62,222 nucleotides of DNA from Roseivirga sp. (GCA_029262895.1 JAJCYM010000011.1:1-62222), one strand, 5' to 3'; numbered from the stretch's first letter, positions 34,127 through 44,900 are shown. Numbers and translations: made by a program. Notes: generated from the sequence alone by a model not told the origin.

Positions 34127-35071
34127 TCAGAATATTACACCAATCGTAATTGGATTCAGTTGTGGGCCTTTGCCATCTTCAAACAACTCATTGAAATCAT
34201 AATTCATAAAGAAGTCGAAGCTATTAATACCCACTTGTAATCTTGCGCCATAGCGAAAGTCGTTAATGAAAAAGCCACCTTTGTCTTTGTCTTTGTTCCG
34301 ATCTCCACCCGTTTTGTAAATGTATTTGGCTTTGTTGCTCAATCTCATACCGACATAGCCACCAACCCCGATCCGGAAGCCTCTGCGGGAGCTGAAGGCT
34401 AATCGTACGTCATCTTCTTCATACATTCTCACAATTCGTTTACCCTTGGCAAAATCGAACATAGGAACCGCGGTGAAGTTAAGATAGGTTACCTTGAGCT
34501 TGCTCTTAATGGCACTGCTTATCGTAAGGTCTTCTACGAAATTGAGTTCCCCTCCGCTAGGGTCCAGCCTTGTAGCGGCATTTTCAAATTTGTAGTTGTA
34601 CCAACTCAAACCAGCCCCCCAATCAAGGTACAAAGGTCCGCTTACCTTGGAAGTATGGTTCCAATTAAGCCCCCAGTAGACGGAACCTATATTCTTTACC
34701 TGATATAAGTCACTGGAGGATGGAAAATCTCCATCGTTTAGGAAATTGTTGAATCCATATTCGAAGTTGAGACCTTTAAGTGTGCCATGATCATGCTGCT
34801 CAAAGTATTCCAGACTCCTCGATCTTCCTCGGGTTCTCCAATCGCGATCCCAGTCATCCTCTATTTCCAATTCCAAACCAAAGAATCCGATTCTCAGGTA
34901 AAAGTCATTATCTCCTATGTATATGGAATTCGATGAACCCTTGGGGATACTCACAACTGTATCTATGCGCTCGAAATCTCGATAACGACCCCATCTCCAT
35001 TGGGCTTCGGCATCAAAGGACGTGACCATAAAGAGCAGACCTAGCATCAGAAGTATATATTGCTTTTTCAT
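34127..35071 (-). CDS. Predicted outer-membrane beta-barrel protein (paralogue 2)
   Basis: A 314-residue protein with a signal peptide (1-23). Alternating amphipathic strands end in LNPITIGVIF, with a C-terminal Phe as in many outer-membrane barrels. Blocks such as SGPLYLDWGAGLSWYNYKFEN and ARLQVGINSFDFFMNYDFNE are shared with the next gene upstream. An acidic/aromatic insertion (DDWDRDWRTRGRSRS) is specific to this copy. Function is unknown. It is the last gene of the ECF sigma operon. Confidence 0.75.
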   Translation of the reverse strand: MKKQYILLMLGLLFMVTSFDAEAQWRWGRYRDFERIDTVVSIPKGSSNSIYIGDNDFYLRIGFFGLELEIEDDWDRDWRTRGRSRSLEYFEQHDHGTLKGLNFEYGFNNFLNDGDFPSSSDLYQVKNIGSVYWGLNWNHTSKVSGPLYLDWGAGLSWYNYKFENAATRLDPSGGELNFVEDLTISSAIKSKLKVTYLNFTAVPMFDFAKGKRIVRMYEEDDVRLAFSSRRGFRIGVGGYVGMRLSNKAKYIYKTGGDRNKDKDKGGFFINDFRYGARLQVGINSFDFFMNYDFNELFEDGKGPQLNPITIGVIF

Positions 35072-35162
35072 TATTAATTTATGTTTTGGTTAGACATATG
35101 ACTCCAGTCATGCTTTGTGAAACCCCACTAACATGTCTGTTTTCATAATATGTTTTTTGAGT

Positions 35163-36074
35163 TTAAAAGATTATTCCGAAAGTGACTGGATTGAGCCTTG
35201 GTGCATTTTTATCTTCTTCAAAAAGCTCAGTAACATCATAATTGAAGAACAGATCAAAGAAGTCCCAACCTACCTGGGCTCTAAATCCATATTTGAATGG
35301 ATTGATCAGAAGGTTGTCATTGAGCTTTTCCTTCTGCTTATCACCATTGGCATCATCAAATTTGTACTTGGTAAAGCTGCCAATCTTATATCCACCATAG
35401 ACACCAAAACCAACTCTGAAATCGCTATACCTTCCAAATGAAATGGTAGGTACAAAGTGTACGTTAATGTAGCTTACATTAATTTTGCTTTTGCGTCCTG
35501 TTACGTCTGCAGCTTCTTCAAAAGTGATGCCCATATCATCCTTAACCAACCTGGCTCTTGTATTTTCAAAACTAAAGTCTTGTGTGCTAACACCAGCACC
35601 CCATTCCAGGTAAAGTGGTCCATAAATTCTGGTAATGTTGTCGAAGTTGAATCCGGCATACCAGGAGCTTATCGGATGTAGACTATAAAGTTCATCACTG
35701 TCTACAAGGTCTTTATCCTCGATAAAGTTGTTGAGTCCCAAATATATATTTACAAAGTGATCGGTGCCTCTTCTTGGGTAATTTCTATCAATGTCCCACT
35801 TTCTCGCAAATATTGACCTTTTATTAGTGACTCTTCGGCCTCTTCTTGTTACAGAAACACGCCTTAAGTCCCTTGTAGCATTTCTAATTTCCTTTCCAAT
35901 ACTGCTAAAGTCCTTATTAGAAGTGGTGAAAAAGTGGCCGTCACGGTTGAAAGGATTGATCCTAAGCCTTTTAGAGTTGTTGTCTTCTGTGCGCCAATCC
36001 TGCGCCTGTGCTGTGCTCATACTCAGTGTGACCAACACTAGCAGAGCCATTAAATACTTCATTGAAATCTTCAT
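35163..36074 (-). CDS. Predicted outer-membrane beta-barrel protein (paralogue 1)
   Basis: A 303-residue protein with a signal peptide (1-24, ending in AQAQ). A basic stretch (about 60-100) precedes barrel-like strands that match the downstream paralogue: YGPLYLEWGAGVSTQDFSFEN, FRAQVGWDFFDLFFNYDVTE and a closing NPVTFGIIF. It follows the anti-sigma-like gene by 25 bp, so the barrel pair is probably output or sensor of that sigma system. No known function. Confidence 0.75.
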   Translation of the reverse strand: MKISMKYLMALLVLVTLSMSTAQAQDWRTEDNNSKRLRINPFNRDGHFFTTSNKDFSSIGKEIRNATRDLRRVSVTRRGRRVTNKRSIFARKWDIDRNYPRRGTDHFVNIYLGLNNFIEDKDLVDSDELYSLHPISSWYAGFNFDNITRIYGPLYLEWGAGVSTQDFSFENTRARLVKDDMGITFEEAADVTGRKSKINVSYINVHFVPTISFGRYSDFRVGFGVYGGYKIGSFTKYKFDDANGDKQKEKLNDNLLINPFKYGFRAQVGWDFFDLFFNYDVTELFEEDKNAPRLNPVTFGIIF

Positions 36075-36099
36075 GTTTATTTTGAGTTAGTTTATTTAC

Positions 36100-36936
36100 T
36101 TATTTTAAATCGCCAGCATTCTCTTTCGAGTCTCCGGCATTAGTGGTGCCATCATCGGCCTTTTTCTTTTCCTCTTCCTCCGCTTCACGGCTTCCATACT
36201 TAAGGCCAGTAGTAACAAAACCATTTTTAGCATTTCGGAATTCTCCAAAGCCAATTTTGGACTTATTTACTCCTTTGGCAATGCTGATGATGCCGTTTAG
36301 AACTCCAAATTTTCTTTTAGTTCGAATCTCCTCATTAGATTCCTCAGAGTAGTTGTACCGTAGCCCCAAATCAAGTGGAAGCACTATGTCTTGTTGAAAA
36401 GAGGTTGATACCCAATTTGCTGACATTGATTTGGGTAAAGTGATTAATGAGAGATGATCGTAGGATTCTCTTTCTAAGGTGATTGGTTCTGCTTCTATTA
36501 TTTCGGGGAACTTCTCCTTTCTCACATCATTTTTTGCAGTCAACTCAGCGGTCAACTCTCTTGGATTGTCCGGAATTGAAAGAATGGGAGCTTCTTCTTT
36601 ACTGTCCAAAAGGGGAGCAGATTCTTCCTCTGGTTGGATTTGAGGTTCAGAATTGTCGTTTTCGGCAATCTTCTGACCCCTATCCGGCTTCGATGGGATT
36701 TCCTGTTCAAGTTCAGCTACTTGGGCAGGGGCTGATACGTCTTGGGTTGGCCCTAAGAGCCAACCTATAGTAAATATCAGGACTATGCTTGCCGCGACAG
36801 ATAGCCAAAGGATTATGCCTTTGCTTTTCTTTTCGGAAAGATTACCGTCAATTTTTTCCCAACTCCCTGAAGGTGGTGTGAGTTTGTGATGTCCTAGTTT
36901 ATTTTTAAACAGTTCATCCAGTTCATTACCTTTCAT
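36100..36936 (-). CDS. Putative anti-sigma factor
   Basis: A 278-residue protein. A short cytoplasmic N-terminus (MKGNELDELFKNKLGHHKL, PPSGSWEKI) resembles the Bacteroidota anti-sigma pattern. A membrane helix covers about 42-62. A Pro/Glu-rich periplasmic linker (70-130) follows, then a domain without recognised motif and a Lys/Glu-rich tail. It overlaps the ECF sigma gene by 11 bp, which strongly suggests a sigma/anti-sigma pair. There is no T9SS sorting domain here, unlike the two proteins at 22.5-27.2 kb. Confidence 0.7.
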   Translation of the reverse strand: MKGNELDELFKNKLGHHKLTPPSGSWEKIDGNLSEKKSKGIILWLSVAASIVLIFTIGWLLGPTQDVSAPAQVAELEQEIPSKPDRGQKIAENDNSEPQIQPEEESAPLLDSKEEAPILSIPDNPRELTAELTAKNDVRKEKFPEIIEAEPITLERESYDHLSLITLPKSMSANWVSTSFQQDIVLPLDLGLRYNYSEESNEEIRTKRKFGVLNGIISIAKGVNKSKIGFGEFRNAKNGFVTTGLKYGSREAEEEEKKKADDGTTNAGDSKENAGDLK

Positions 36937-37507
36937 TGCTAATCAAATTATCATTTTCACATCTCTCTAGTTCAAGCAGGAGCTTTTTTAAGTGGTTCCT
37001 TGCTCGACTCAATTGGGATTTAGAAGTGTTCTCACTAATTCCCAACTCCGTGGCTATTTCCTTGTGAGAAAAGCCTTCAATGGCATAGAGATTAAATACT
37101 GTCTTGTATCCAGTTGGCAGTCTGTCTATCAGTTTTTGTAAGTCCTCAACTTCGAGTTGAGTGTTCATTTGCTGATAGTCAGGTTCTAAACCTGCCTTTT
37201 CAATCTCTACCTCCAAATACATGCTCTTGTTCCTGCGGATATACGTTAGGGCTTCATTGACCATAATTCGTCTGACCCAGCCTTCGAAACTGCCTTCGCC
37301 TTTGAATTGATCTATTTTTTTAAAAGCCTTAGTAAATCCACAAATCAAAATGTCTTCCGCTTCCTGAAGTTCAATTACATACCTTCGGCATACAGCAAAC
37401 ATTGAGGGAGCATACTTTTCGTAAATATCCCTTTGTGCTTTGCTATCACCCTTTCTGCAGGCAGCAATTAACTTCTCTTCAGATTTTGACCTTTTGATTT
37501 GAAGCAT
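36926..37507 (-). CDS. ECF-type RNA polymerase sigma factor (third)
   Basis: A 193-residue ECF sigma. Region 2 has YAPSMFAVCRRYV, AEDILICGFTKAFKKI and FEGWVRRIMVNEALTYIRR. Region 4 has LPTGYKTVFNLYAIEGFSH, KEIATELGISENTSKSQLSR and a closing basic helix. It is more distant from the other two sigma factors than they are from each other. It leads the operon sigma, anti-sigma, two barrel proteins. The 177-bp region upstream contains the pspC terminator and presumably its promoter. Confidence 0.93.
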   Translation of the reverse strand: MLQIKRSKSEEKLIAACRKGDSKAQRDIYEKYAPSMFAVCRRYVIELQEAEDILICGFTKAFKKIDQFKGEGSFEGWVRRIMVNEALTYIRRNKSMYLEVEIEKAGLEPDYQQMNTQLEVEDLQKLIDRLPTGYKTVFNLYAIEGFSHKEIATELGISENTSKSQLSRARNHLKKLLLELERCENDNLISNER

Positions 37508-37635
37508 TCTTTGGTTGAATTCACAAGGTAGATGTGATAATGATTAATTCGGTTGCACGCCTTAGGGATAAAAAACCATCTCCAAGGTTGCATGATTTAT
37601 ATAAAAGTAATGAACTTCTTGATTTTCAATAAATT

Positions 37636-37673
37636 AAAAAAAGCAGGAAGCACAATTGGCTCCCCGCATTTTT
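37636..37673 (-). terminator. Terminator after the pspC-like gene
   Basis: An imperfect hairpin (GC-GG-AGC pairing with GCT-CC-GC, single mismatches between blocks) is flanked by seven A on one side and ATTTTT on the other. On the minus strand this gives a U-tract just past the stop at 37685. Confidence 0.6.
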
Positions 37674-37684
37674 GACCTTTGGGC

Positions 37685-40204
37685 TTAATATGATGAAATA
37701 TTTGCTGACCTGCCCTGACCGATTACATCCAATTTTGGGCTTCCTTTATATCTGATAGAAGAAAAACCCTTTGCCTCTGCCTTTAAAAAGTCAGAGACAT
37801 TTACTCGTGCCCTTGATTCAGCGTGTGTTTCAATCTCAGCCGACTCTGATTTGGCTTCGAATGCATATAACCTTGAATTTTCTATAAGTGATGCTCTTAA
37901 ATCCTTGATGCTTCCAGAAAGCGTTATTTGCGAATTGTCTGTGAGATAGAGATTTAACAAGTCCAAACTTCCATCTATGTTAATGTCTGAATCATCGTAG
38001 GATTTTAGTGTAATCTCCGCTCCATCAAAGCCTCGAATGTCTACATTGGCATCATTGATAATCTCAAGGTTATCAATTTCGGGAGTGGTGAGATAAATGG
38101 TAATGTCACCACTATCTCTACCTCCATAAATGTTAAGCTCTCCTCCAGCAACTGATGCCTGAACATCCCTGACCTTATATTCGGCACCTTCAATGGTTAT
38201 TGCATAATCCGTACCGGAAGTAATATAAACGTCATAATCCTCCTCTATTCTGATGTTATCAAAATCGTCCAGATCCAGACTGCGTTGAAATGAACCAGAG
38301 TTGTCATTTCTTCCTACAGGCCTGCCATCATCGCAGGTTAGACAAATCAAACTTCCATCTGAGAACATCCAGGTATTTCTGTAGATCTCCCACCAATCAT
38401 ATCTGCTGGAGAAGTATCTCATAATGTCGCTCATGCCATTCTCAATTTTAAAAGGCACATCTTCAGGTATGTACAAAATCATGTCAATTTCCTGAGCCCT
38501 GAATTTGCCTCCACTTCTGAAAGTATAGCGAGAATCAAATTCTATGGTACCGTCTTCTATGTCCAAATCATAATCGATCATTTGTGCATTCTCCTCTGCA
38601 TCTCTAATTGTTCTGCCCCTAGCATAAATTCTTTTATCCAGTTTGAATTGCCCATCTGTTGAAACCCTGAGGTCCAGATCAATCAAGTCGAAATCACTTG
38701 ATGAATATGATCTGTCGAAGCGATCGCGGTTACGATCGGAACGGTACCTTCGGTTAATATCAAGGGTAACTGTATCTGCTGTCACCGAAAGAATATCCGT
38801 ATCTCTGTAGATACCCTCTTCACGGAAATCTCTGATCACATTGGGTAGGGTGGCGGTACCTCCAAGAATAGCGATTAACCAGATGCCTAAAATGCTCCAG
38901 CCAACCGAAGGACTCATGACCTTGCGTTTTGCTATGATGGTAATTCCGGCTATAAAAACATACAGGAATGGGATGAAAATGGCTACAAATAAGAATACTA
39001 GGCCAATTTCAGGTACACTGTCGTGAAGTATTTCATAAGGGAAACTAACCCAATCCCCATCTCCGAAAAACCAACGATCACTTTCATTATAAAGGCCTAG
39101 AAAAACGCCTGCGGTCACCAACACTGCGAACATCGTAGATATACCCACAATGGAAATGATAGCTCCAGTGAAGACCCGAATTATACCAACCAGGAACAAC
39201 ATCAATGGACCGAAGGCCTTCGATAGCCCAGAAAACATTCGTCCGACTAATCTGAATGGAAACAGAAGAACAGTGGTAAATGCACCTTCACCTTTTTCGA
39301 CTAGTTTTTCTTCTTCTTTTTCTTTAGTCTTTTTGATTTTTGAGTCGATGTTGGAAAGGGTGACCGGCTCACCTTCCATTTGCATTTTGTCTGTAATGGT
39401 GTTAGCCTCTGGAGTAATCATCCAGAGGATTATGTAGGCAAGAAAACCGACACCAAAACCGAAGAAGAGCACAATGAATATGATGCGCACTACCATCAGG
39501 TCTATATCAAAATATTTTGATAGTCCTGAGGCCACGCCTCCTAACACGTGGTTGTCGGGGTCACGATAAAACTTCTTGAGTTTCTTATCTTCAACCAACT
39601 CATCACTTCCCGGGGTTACTGCCCACATGATAAAGTAGCCAATGAAGGCCAAACCACTGAAGGGTGCCAGAATCACGAATCCTCCGCTGAAAATGAATAG
39701 CAACAATGCTACTCTGATCCACAACGGATCGACATTGTAATAGTGACCAATACCACTGGCAACACCACCAAGTACCTTTCTTTTTAGGTCACGATGCAGT
39801 TTATCAGGTCTAACATAGGTTCCGGATGAGCCTCTTTCGTAGGTATTCCCAGTCTTGGCCTTTTCCTCTTGTGCCTTTTCCGCCTGAGGTTCTGCTTTTG
39901 CTTCATCATTAGAAGCTGCCTCAAAGTCAGAATCTTCTTCAATCGCCTCAAAATCTGCCACGCTACCCATTGTTTTGATTAACATGGAAACGTCTTCAGC
40001 TGAGACCACCTGTTGTCCGTCAGTGAGTTTGGCCAGAAATATTTCAGCAATACGACCTTCTATATCTGCGATGATTTCTTCGCTGTCTTCGTAAGATGAA
40101 AAATATGAATTGATGGCATCCAGATACCTTTTGAGGGTATTATAACCGTCTTCTTCTATATGAAAAATGATGCCGCTGATGTTGATGCTAATGTTCTTAT
40201 TCAT
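37685..40204 (-). CDS. PspC-domain membrane protein with C-terminal DUF2807-type adhesin domain
   Basis: An 839-residue protein. An N-terminal cytoplasmic region (1-95) is of the kind seen in Bacteroidota PspC proteins. Two PspC domains follow (about 130-200 and 205-275, with KVLGGVASGIGHYYNVDP and HVLGGVASGLSKYFDIDL). Several more membrane helices lie at about 320-480. The large extracytoplasmic tail (about 500-839) is rich in beta structure and matches the head-GIN/DUF2807 pattern (FDNIRIEEDYDVYITSG). PspC proteins relate to envelope stress. It is 8 bp downstream of padR, so probably repressed by it. Confidence 0.88.
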   Translation of the reverse strand: MNKNISINISGIIFHIEEDGYNTLKRYLDAINSYFSSYEDSEEIIADIEGRIAEIFLAKLTDGQQVVSAEDVSMLIKTMGSVADFEAIEEDSDFEAASNDEAKAEPQAEKAQEEKAKTGNTYERGSSGTYVRPDKLHRDLKRKVLGGVASGIGHYYNVDPLWIRVALLLFIFSGGFVILAPFSGLAFIGYFIMWAVTPGSDELVEDKKLKKFYRDPDNHVLGGVASGLSKYFDIDLMVVRIIFIVLFFGFGVGFLAYIILWMITPEANTITDKMQMEGEPVTLSNIDSKIKKTKEKEEEKLVEKGEGAFTTVLLFPFRLVGRMFSGLSKAFGPLMLFLVGIIRVFTGAIISIVGISTMFAVLVTAGVFLGLYNESDRWFFGDGDWVSFPYEILHDSVPEIGLVFLFVAIFIPFLYVFIAGITIIAKRKVMSPSVGWSILGIWLIAILGGTATLPNVIRDFREEGIYRDTDILSVTADTVTLDINRRYRSDRNRDRFDRSYSSSDFDLIDLDLRVSTDGQFKLDKRIYARGRTIRDAEENAQMIDYDLDIEDGTIEFDSRYTFRSGGKFRAQEIDMILYIPEDVPFKIENGMSDIMRYFSSRYDWWEIYRNTWMFSDGSLICLTCDDGRPVGRNDNSGSFQRSLDLDDFDNIRIEEDYDVYITSGTDYAITIEGAEYKVRDVQASVAGGELNIYGGRDSGDITIYLTTPEIDNLEIINDANVDIRGFDGAEITLKSYDDSDINIDGSLDLLNLYLTDNSQITLSGSIKDLRASLIENSRLYAFEAKSESAEIETHAESRARVNVSDFLKAEAKGFSSIRYKGSPKLDVIGQGRSANISSY

Positions 40205-40212
40205 GACAGCAA

Positions 40213-40551
40213 TTATTTAGATTTTTTGTTTGAGATGATTTCGCTGGTGGATTTTGAAAGTTCCTTCCAGGTGAGGTTCAGATCTTTGACGAACTGCATT
40301 CCTTCATCGGTAATGGTATAATATTTTCGTGGGGGTCCGGAGTTGGATTCTACCCATTTATATTCAGCCAATCCTGCTTTTCGTAACCTCGTCAGGAGAG
40401 GGTAGAGTGTGCCTTCAACTACCATTATCTTCGCTGACGTGAGTTCTTCCAGCATGTCTGAGGCATACACTTCACCCCTTGAGATGATGTGCAGGATGCA
40501 GAATTCTAAAATTCCTTTCCGCATCTGGACCTGTGTGTTTTCTAAATTCAT
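40213..40551 (-). CDS. PadR-family transcriptional regulator
   Basis: A 112-residue PadR regulator with the winged-helix pattern MRKGILEFCILHIISRGEVY, VEGTLYPLLTRLRKAGL and GPPRKYYTITDEG. It has no long C-terminal effector domain, so it is of the short type. It is cotranscribed with the pspC-like gene, a common arrangement in Bacteroidota, and probably autoregulates the pair. Confidence 0.93.
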   Translation of the reverse strand: MNLENTQVQMRKGILEFCILHIISRGEVYASDMLEELTSAKIMVVEGTLYPLLTRLRKAGLAEYKWVESNSGPPRKYYTITDEGMQFVKDLNLTWKELSKSTSEIISNKKSK

Positions 40552-40815
40552 ATTGATACACTTTTCATAAGATGTACAAGTTCGTTTACAAGGATACGTA
40601 AAAAGGTACTATGTGTTACCAAGTACTAGACAAAAAAAGGTTGTATGTATAATAGCTCTTTATTTACCAATAAATAAAAGTGTTATAGTTATATTTTTAA
40701 GCCAAATCAGGAAGGTTTGAAATAAAAATGATTGGAGGGAGTTGTCATATAGATTTCGTAATTGAAAAGTAGGTATATTTAACTTTCAATAGTGGAACAG
40801 TAAGGGGTTAACTCC
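40552..40815. promoter_or_regulatory. 264-bp divergent region upstream of padR and porV2
   Basis: The region is AT-rich and should hold promoters in both directions. An inverted repeat TTTATT-TACC-AATAAA lies at 40659-40674. On the plus strand, TTG followed 15 bases later by TAACTTTC (about 40764-40789) resembles the Bacteroidota -33/-7 elements with one mismatch in the -7 box and short spacing. Both are suggestions only. Confidence 0.3.
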
Positions 40816-41982
40816 GTGGGAAGACTATTTCGAAATTTACTCTGGGGGATGTGCTGCATCCCTATATTTTTGCCTAAAACTCTAACTTACGCACAGGATA
40901 CAACTCCTAAATACAGTAATGAGTTCTTGGCAATAGGCGTTGGTGCCCGAGCCTTGGGAATGTCCAATGCCATGACCTCCGTGGTGAATGATGTAACTGC
41001 CGGCTACTGGAATCCGGCCGCGCTAACGGATATTGAATATCGCTATCAATTTGCTGCTCAACACGCCTCTTATTTTGCAGGAGTGGCCAACTACGACTAT
41101 TTGGCCGCGGCCATGGCCATTGATGAAGACAGCCATGCGGCTTTGTCCATTATCAGATTCGGTATTGATGATATTCCTGATACCAGATTGCTATTCGATT
41201 CCAATGGTAGAATCAATTATGATAATGTCAATTTTTTTAGCGCAACGGATTATGCCTTCATATTGTCTTATGCCAGAGGGGTGACATTTTTAAGTGGGGA
41301 ACCCTTCGCAACAGGGTTGACCTTTGGAGTTAATGTGAAAATTGTGTCTCGGAGTATCGGCCAGTTTGCCAAGTCGTTTGGTTATGGGCTGGATTTTGCT
41401 GCAAAGTACCGATATCATGATTGGGACTTTGGTGTGATGCTCAGAGATATTTCAACCACTTTCAATGCCTGGACGATTGAGCAGGCCCAATTAAGCCAGG
41501 TTTTTAACCAAACCAACAACGACATTCCCGGCAATTCCCTTGAAATAACTCTGCCAAGAATGATTGTTGGAGCAAGCAGAAAATTTAAAATCAATAGCCG
41601 AATCAATATGCTCGCTTCAGCAGACCTGAACTTCACCTTTGATGGGAGAAGAAATGTTCTGTTAAAATCAAAGATTGGTTCTGTTGAACCACAGCTAGGT
41701 TTTGAATTTGACTACGAAAATAAATTTTTCTTTAGAACCGGTTTCGGAAATTTTCAGCGGGTCAAGGAATTCGATGAATTCAATAAGACTTACTGGACTT
41801 TTCAGCCCAATGTTGGGCTTGGGGTAGTTCTCGATGATTTCACTATTGACTATGCATTAACGGACATTGGCAATGTGGCCGAATCTCCCTATTCGCATGT
41901 CTTCTCTATAAAATTTAACATGGAGTCGCTTCCGGGAGCGTATTCAAAAAACAAAAGAAAGGAGAAGAATGAGGATAAGTAG
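40816..41982 (+). CDS. porV2: PorV-family T9SS outer-membrane protein (PorV2-like)
   Basis: A 388-residue protein. The start is GTG at 40816, which gives a signal peptide ending in TYAQ at about residue 27. The PorV/PorQ family opening NEFLAIGVGARALGMSNAM and a TAGYWNPAALTDIE motif are followed by FadL-like barrel strands to the end. PorV shuttles T9SS cargo at the outer membrane and works with the sortase PorU. The next gene overlaps by 14 bp and encodes a giant PorU-like protein, which supports the PorV2-PorU2 reading over PorQ. Confidence 0.85.
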   Translation: MGRLFRNLLWGMCCIPIFLPKTLTYAQDTTPKYSNEFLAIGVGARALGMSNAMTSVVNDVTAGYWNPAALTDIEYRYQFAAQHASYFAGVANYDYLAAAMAIDEDSHAALSIIRFGIDDIPDTRLLFDSNGRINYDNVNFFSATDYAFILSYARGVTFLSGEPFATGLTFGVNVKIVSRSIGQFAKSFGYGLDFAAKYRYHDWDFGVMLRDISTTFNAWTIEQAQLSQVFNQTNNDIPGNSLEITLPRMIVGASRKFKINSRINMLASADLNFTFDGRRNVLLKSKIGSVEPQLGFEFDYENKFFFRTGFGNFQRVKEFDEFNKTYWTFQPNVGLGVVLDDFTIDYALTDIGNVAESPYSHVFSIKFNMESLPGAYSKNKRKEKNEDK

Positions 41983-44900
41983 TTCGAGATGGCTCTTTGG
42001 ACTTTTCCTTCTGTTGATAGCGGGGCCGCTTTTTGCGCAGCAATATGGTAACGAGTGGATCAATTACAATCAGGAGTACTACAAGGTAAAGACTGGTAAG
42101 AACGGGATTCATAGGCTCACCTATGAGAATATTGTTAATGCGGGACTTTCGGTTCCAGAGGTTAATCCAGCCAACTTACAGCTCTTTCATAGAGGAGAAG
42201 AGGTTTCCATATTTGTATCTGGTCAGGAAGATGGATCTTTTGAGCCTGAAGATTACATCGATTTTTATGGTGTTAAGAATGATGGTACTCAAGACACGGA
42301 ACTCTATATTCGGCCGAGTCATCAACCCCATACCTACCACAATCTATTCTCTGATACAACTGCGTATTTTTTAACGGTTGCCTCAACTGCCGGAAAGCGA
42401 ATGCCATTATCGGCTGAGTCATCGGCAGGACTTACGGTGGAAGACCATCATTCAAAGGAGATTTTGAACTTGTATACGAGCCAGTTTTCTTTTGGGCAAT
42501 ATTATCCCATCGGAAACCTGAACGGAGAATCTAAACTAGCACAGTATGATCTAGGCCAAGGCTGGATTGGGAGTAACATTGAAAAAAATGCCCAAACCGA
42601 AGCCAATGGCACCAATCATCGTGATTTTGTGGTTGATGGTATTTTTCTGACGGAAGAGACTTTAGGAAGACCGCAGCTCGAGATTCAGATTGTCGGTTTC
42701 GGTAATGTGCTGCACAATGCACGCATATTTGTTGGGCCAAGCCAAGACGATTTGAGACTGATTCGGGATAACTTCCTTTTGAATTATGCCAGTCATGGTT
42801 TTGAAAATCAACAGCTACAATGGAGTGATATTTCTCCAACGGGTCGACTGTTTGTCAGGGTTGAGGAGGTAGGGTTTCCAGAGTTTGCCAGGGATGTGGT
42901 GTTTGTAAGCTATATCAAGGTAACCTTTCCACAGGAGGTGGATGTACAGTCAGAGTCTGGGGTTTTCTTCAATTTCGACAAGCCGGAACTAGGGCTTGCC
43001 CGATTGAATATTGATAATGTAGTGGAGCGGCAGCGGGCTTATGATATTACTGACACCAAAAATCCAATTCGATTGGTGACTACCGATGTAAGCGATAACA
43101 GCGTGGAGACGGTGATTGACATGACTTCCCGTCTGCGTACTGTTTACACTGAAGATGAATCAAAACCTGTTATTCCTTCGATTGAAAGAGTCCGCTTTTC
43201 CAATAGAGATCTTGGAAACGCAGACTATCTGATCATCTCACATGCTCACCTAAAGCAGGCCGGGGGGGGGTATGACGATCCTGTTCAGGCCTATGTGGAC
43301 TACAGAAGTTCTATTGAGGGTGGGGGCTTTAATGTGTATTACGCAGATGTAATGACCTTGTATGATGAGTTTAGCTATGGTGAATTTACACCTTTGGCCT
43401 TAAAACGATTTAATCGTTATGCCTATGACACGGCAAATCCCAAATACCTCTTTCTTATAGGGAAGTCCAGAAGAGTGGATAATGGTAGCTGGAGATTGCC
43501 CAACCCTATAGTTGGCCCAAGTAGGCATTTGGTGCCAACAATTGGGGCTCCTGGGTCTGACATCCTTTATACTGCAGGGCTTTCAGGTCGGGAGAATTAT
43601 CCAGCTTATCCCGTTGGTAGATTGTCAGTGAGTGAGCCAGCAAATGTGGGTTACTACCTCAATAAAGTGAAGGAAAAGGAGAGTACTTTAAAGGATTCTC
43701 CCTGGGCCAAGAACTTCTTGCATTTCAGTGGAGGTACAACTACCTCTGAAATCACCCTATTTAGAAACTTTGTACAGGGTTTTGAAGAAGTTGTTGCCGC
43801 TGATTTTCTGGGAGCGAACGTCAACAGCATTTTCAAACGCAACAACAATAGCGTTCAATTCTTCAATGTTTCGGAGGAGGTAAACAGGGGCGTGGGCTTT
43901 GTTACTTTCTTCGGTCACTCCAGTAATCAATTTACGGATATTGATATTGGCAATGTAACCGATGATCGAAATGGTTACTTCAACGCTGGGCGTTACCCGG
44001 CTTTTCTTGTAAATGGCTGCCGTGGTGGTGAAATCTTCTTTTTTAATTCCTTTGGGGAGAATTGGCTGGCTGCTGAAAACAGGGGGGCAACTAATTTTAT
44101 CAGTCATACTGACGTGGGGATTCCAGTACCATTGCAACGATACACAAAGCTCTTTTATGAAACAATCAGTGACACTTTGCATATGACCAAATCCATAGGC
44201 TTGATTCAACAACGAGTTATTGGAAATTATCTGGATCAGTTTAATATAGATGAGATTGGGGTAGCCATGGTACAAGAGAATTTACTTCAGGGCGATCCGG
44301 CATTGCAAATATTCGGCAATGATAAAGTGGACTACATTGTACGGGATGAGGATATTTTTCTGGAGTCTATTGATGGCAAGGACATCACGGCCACTACACC
44401 TTTTTTTAGGCTTGGCGTAGTCGCAGGTAATTCGGGTAGAACAACGCTAGACTCATTGACGGTAGGCGTGAGGCGCATTTTGCCAGATGGGACAATCAGG
44501 CAATTGCCTGAGGTGAAAATCGAGGCTGTTCGATTTCAGGATACAGTGTATTATGATATTTCCAATCAAGGAATTGATGCCTTTGGTGATAATACCTTTG
44601 AAGTGACTTTGGATGCTAATGATGATGTTGATGAGGGCAGCGAACTCAATAATACTGCTTCTCTTGAGATTAACTTCCCGGCAAGTGGAACATTCAATAC
44701 CAGCCCTTCCAATTATTCATTGATCAGTACCGATCAGGCCACCTTGGTAGTTCAATCGGCCGAGTTGCGCTTAAACGACAAAGAGTATTATGTGGAAATA
44801 GACACTGTTAACTCATTTAACAGTGGGTGGTTTCAGTCGAATGTAGTTTCAGGAAAGGGAATTGGTACTTGGCAGGTGGATTTAACAAACACGAACGCTG

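Noticed and set aside
40816-41982. Assignment as PorQ
   Set aside because: PorQ belongs to the same superfamily, but overlap with a PorU-like gene favours the PorV2 reading.
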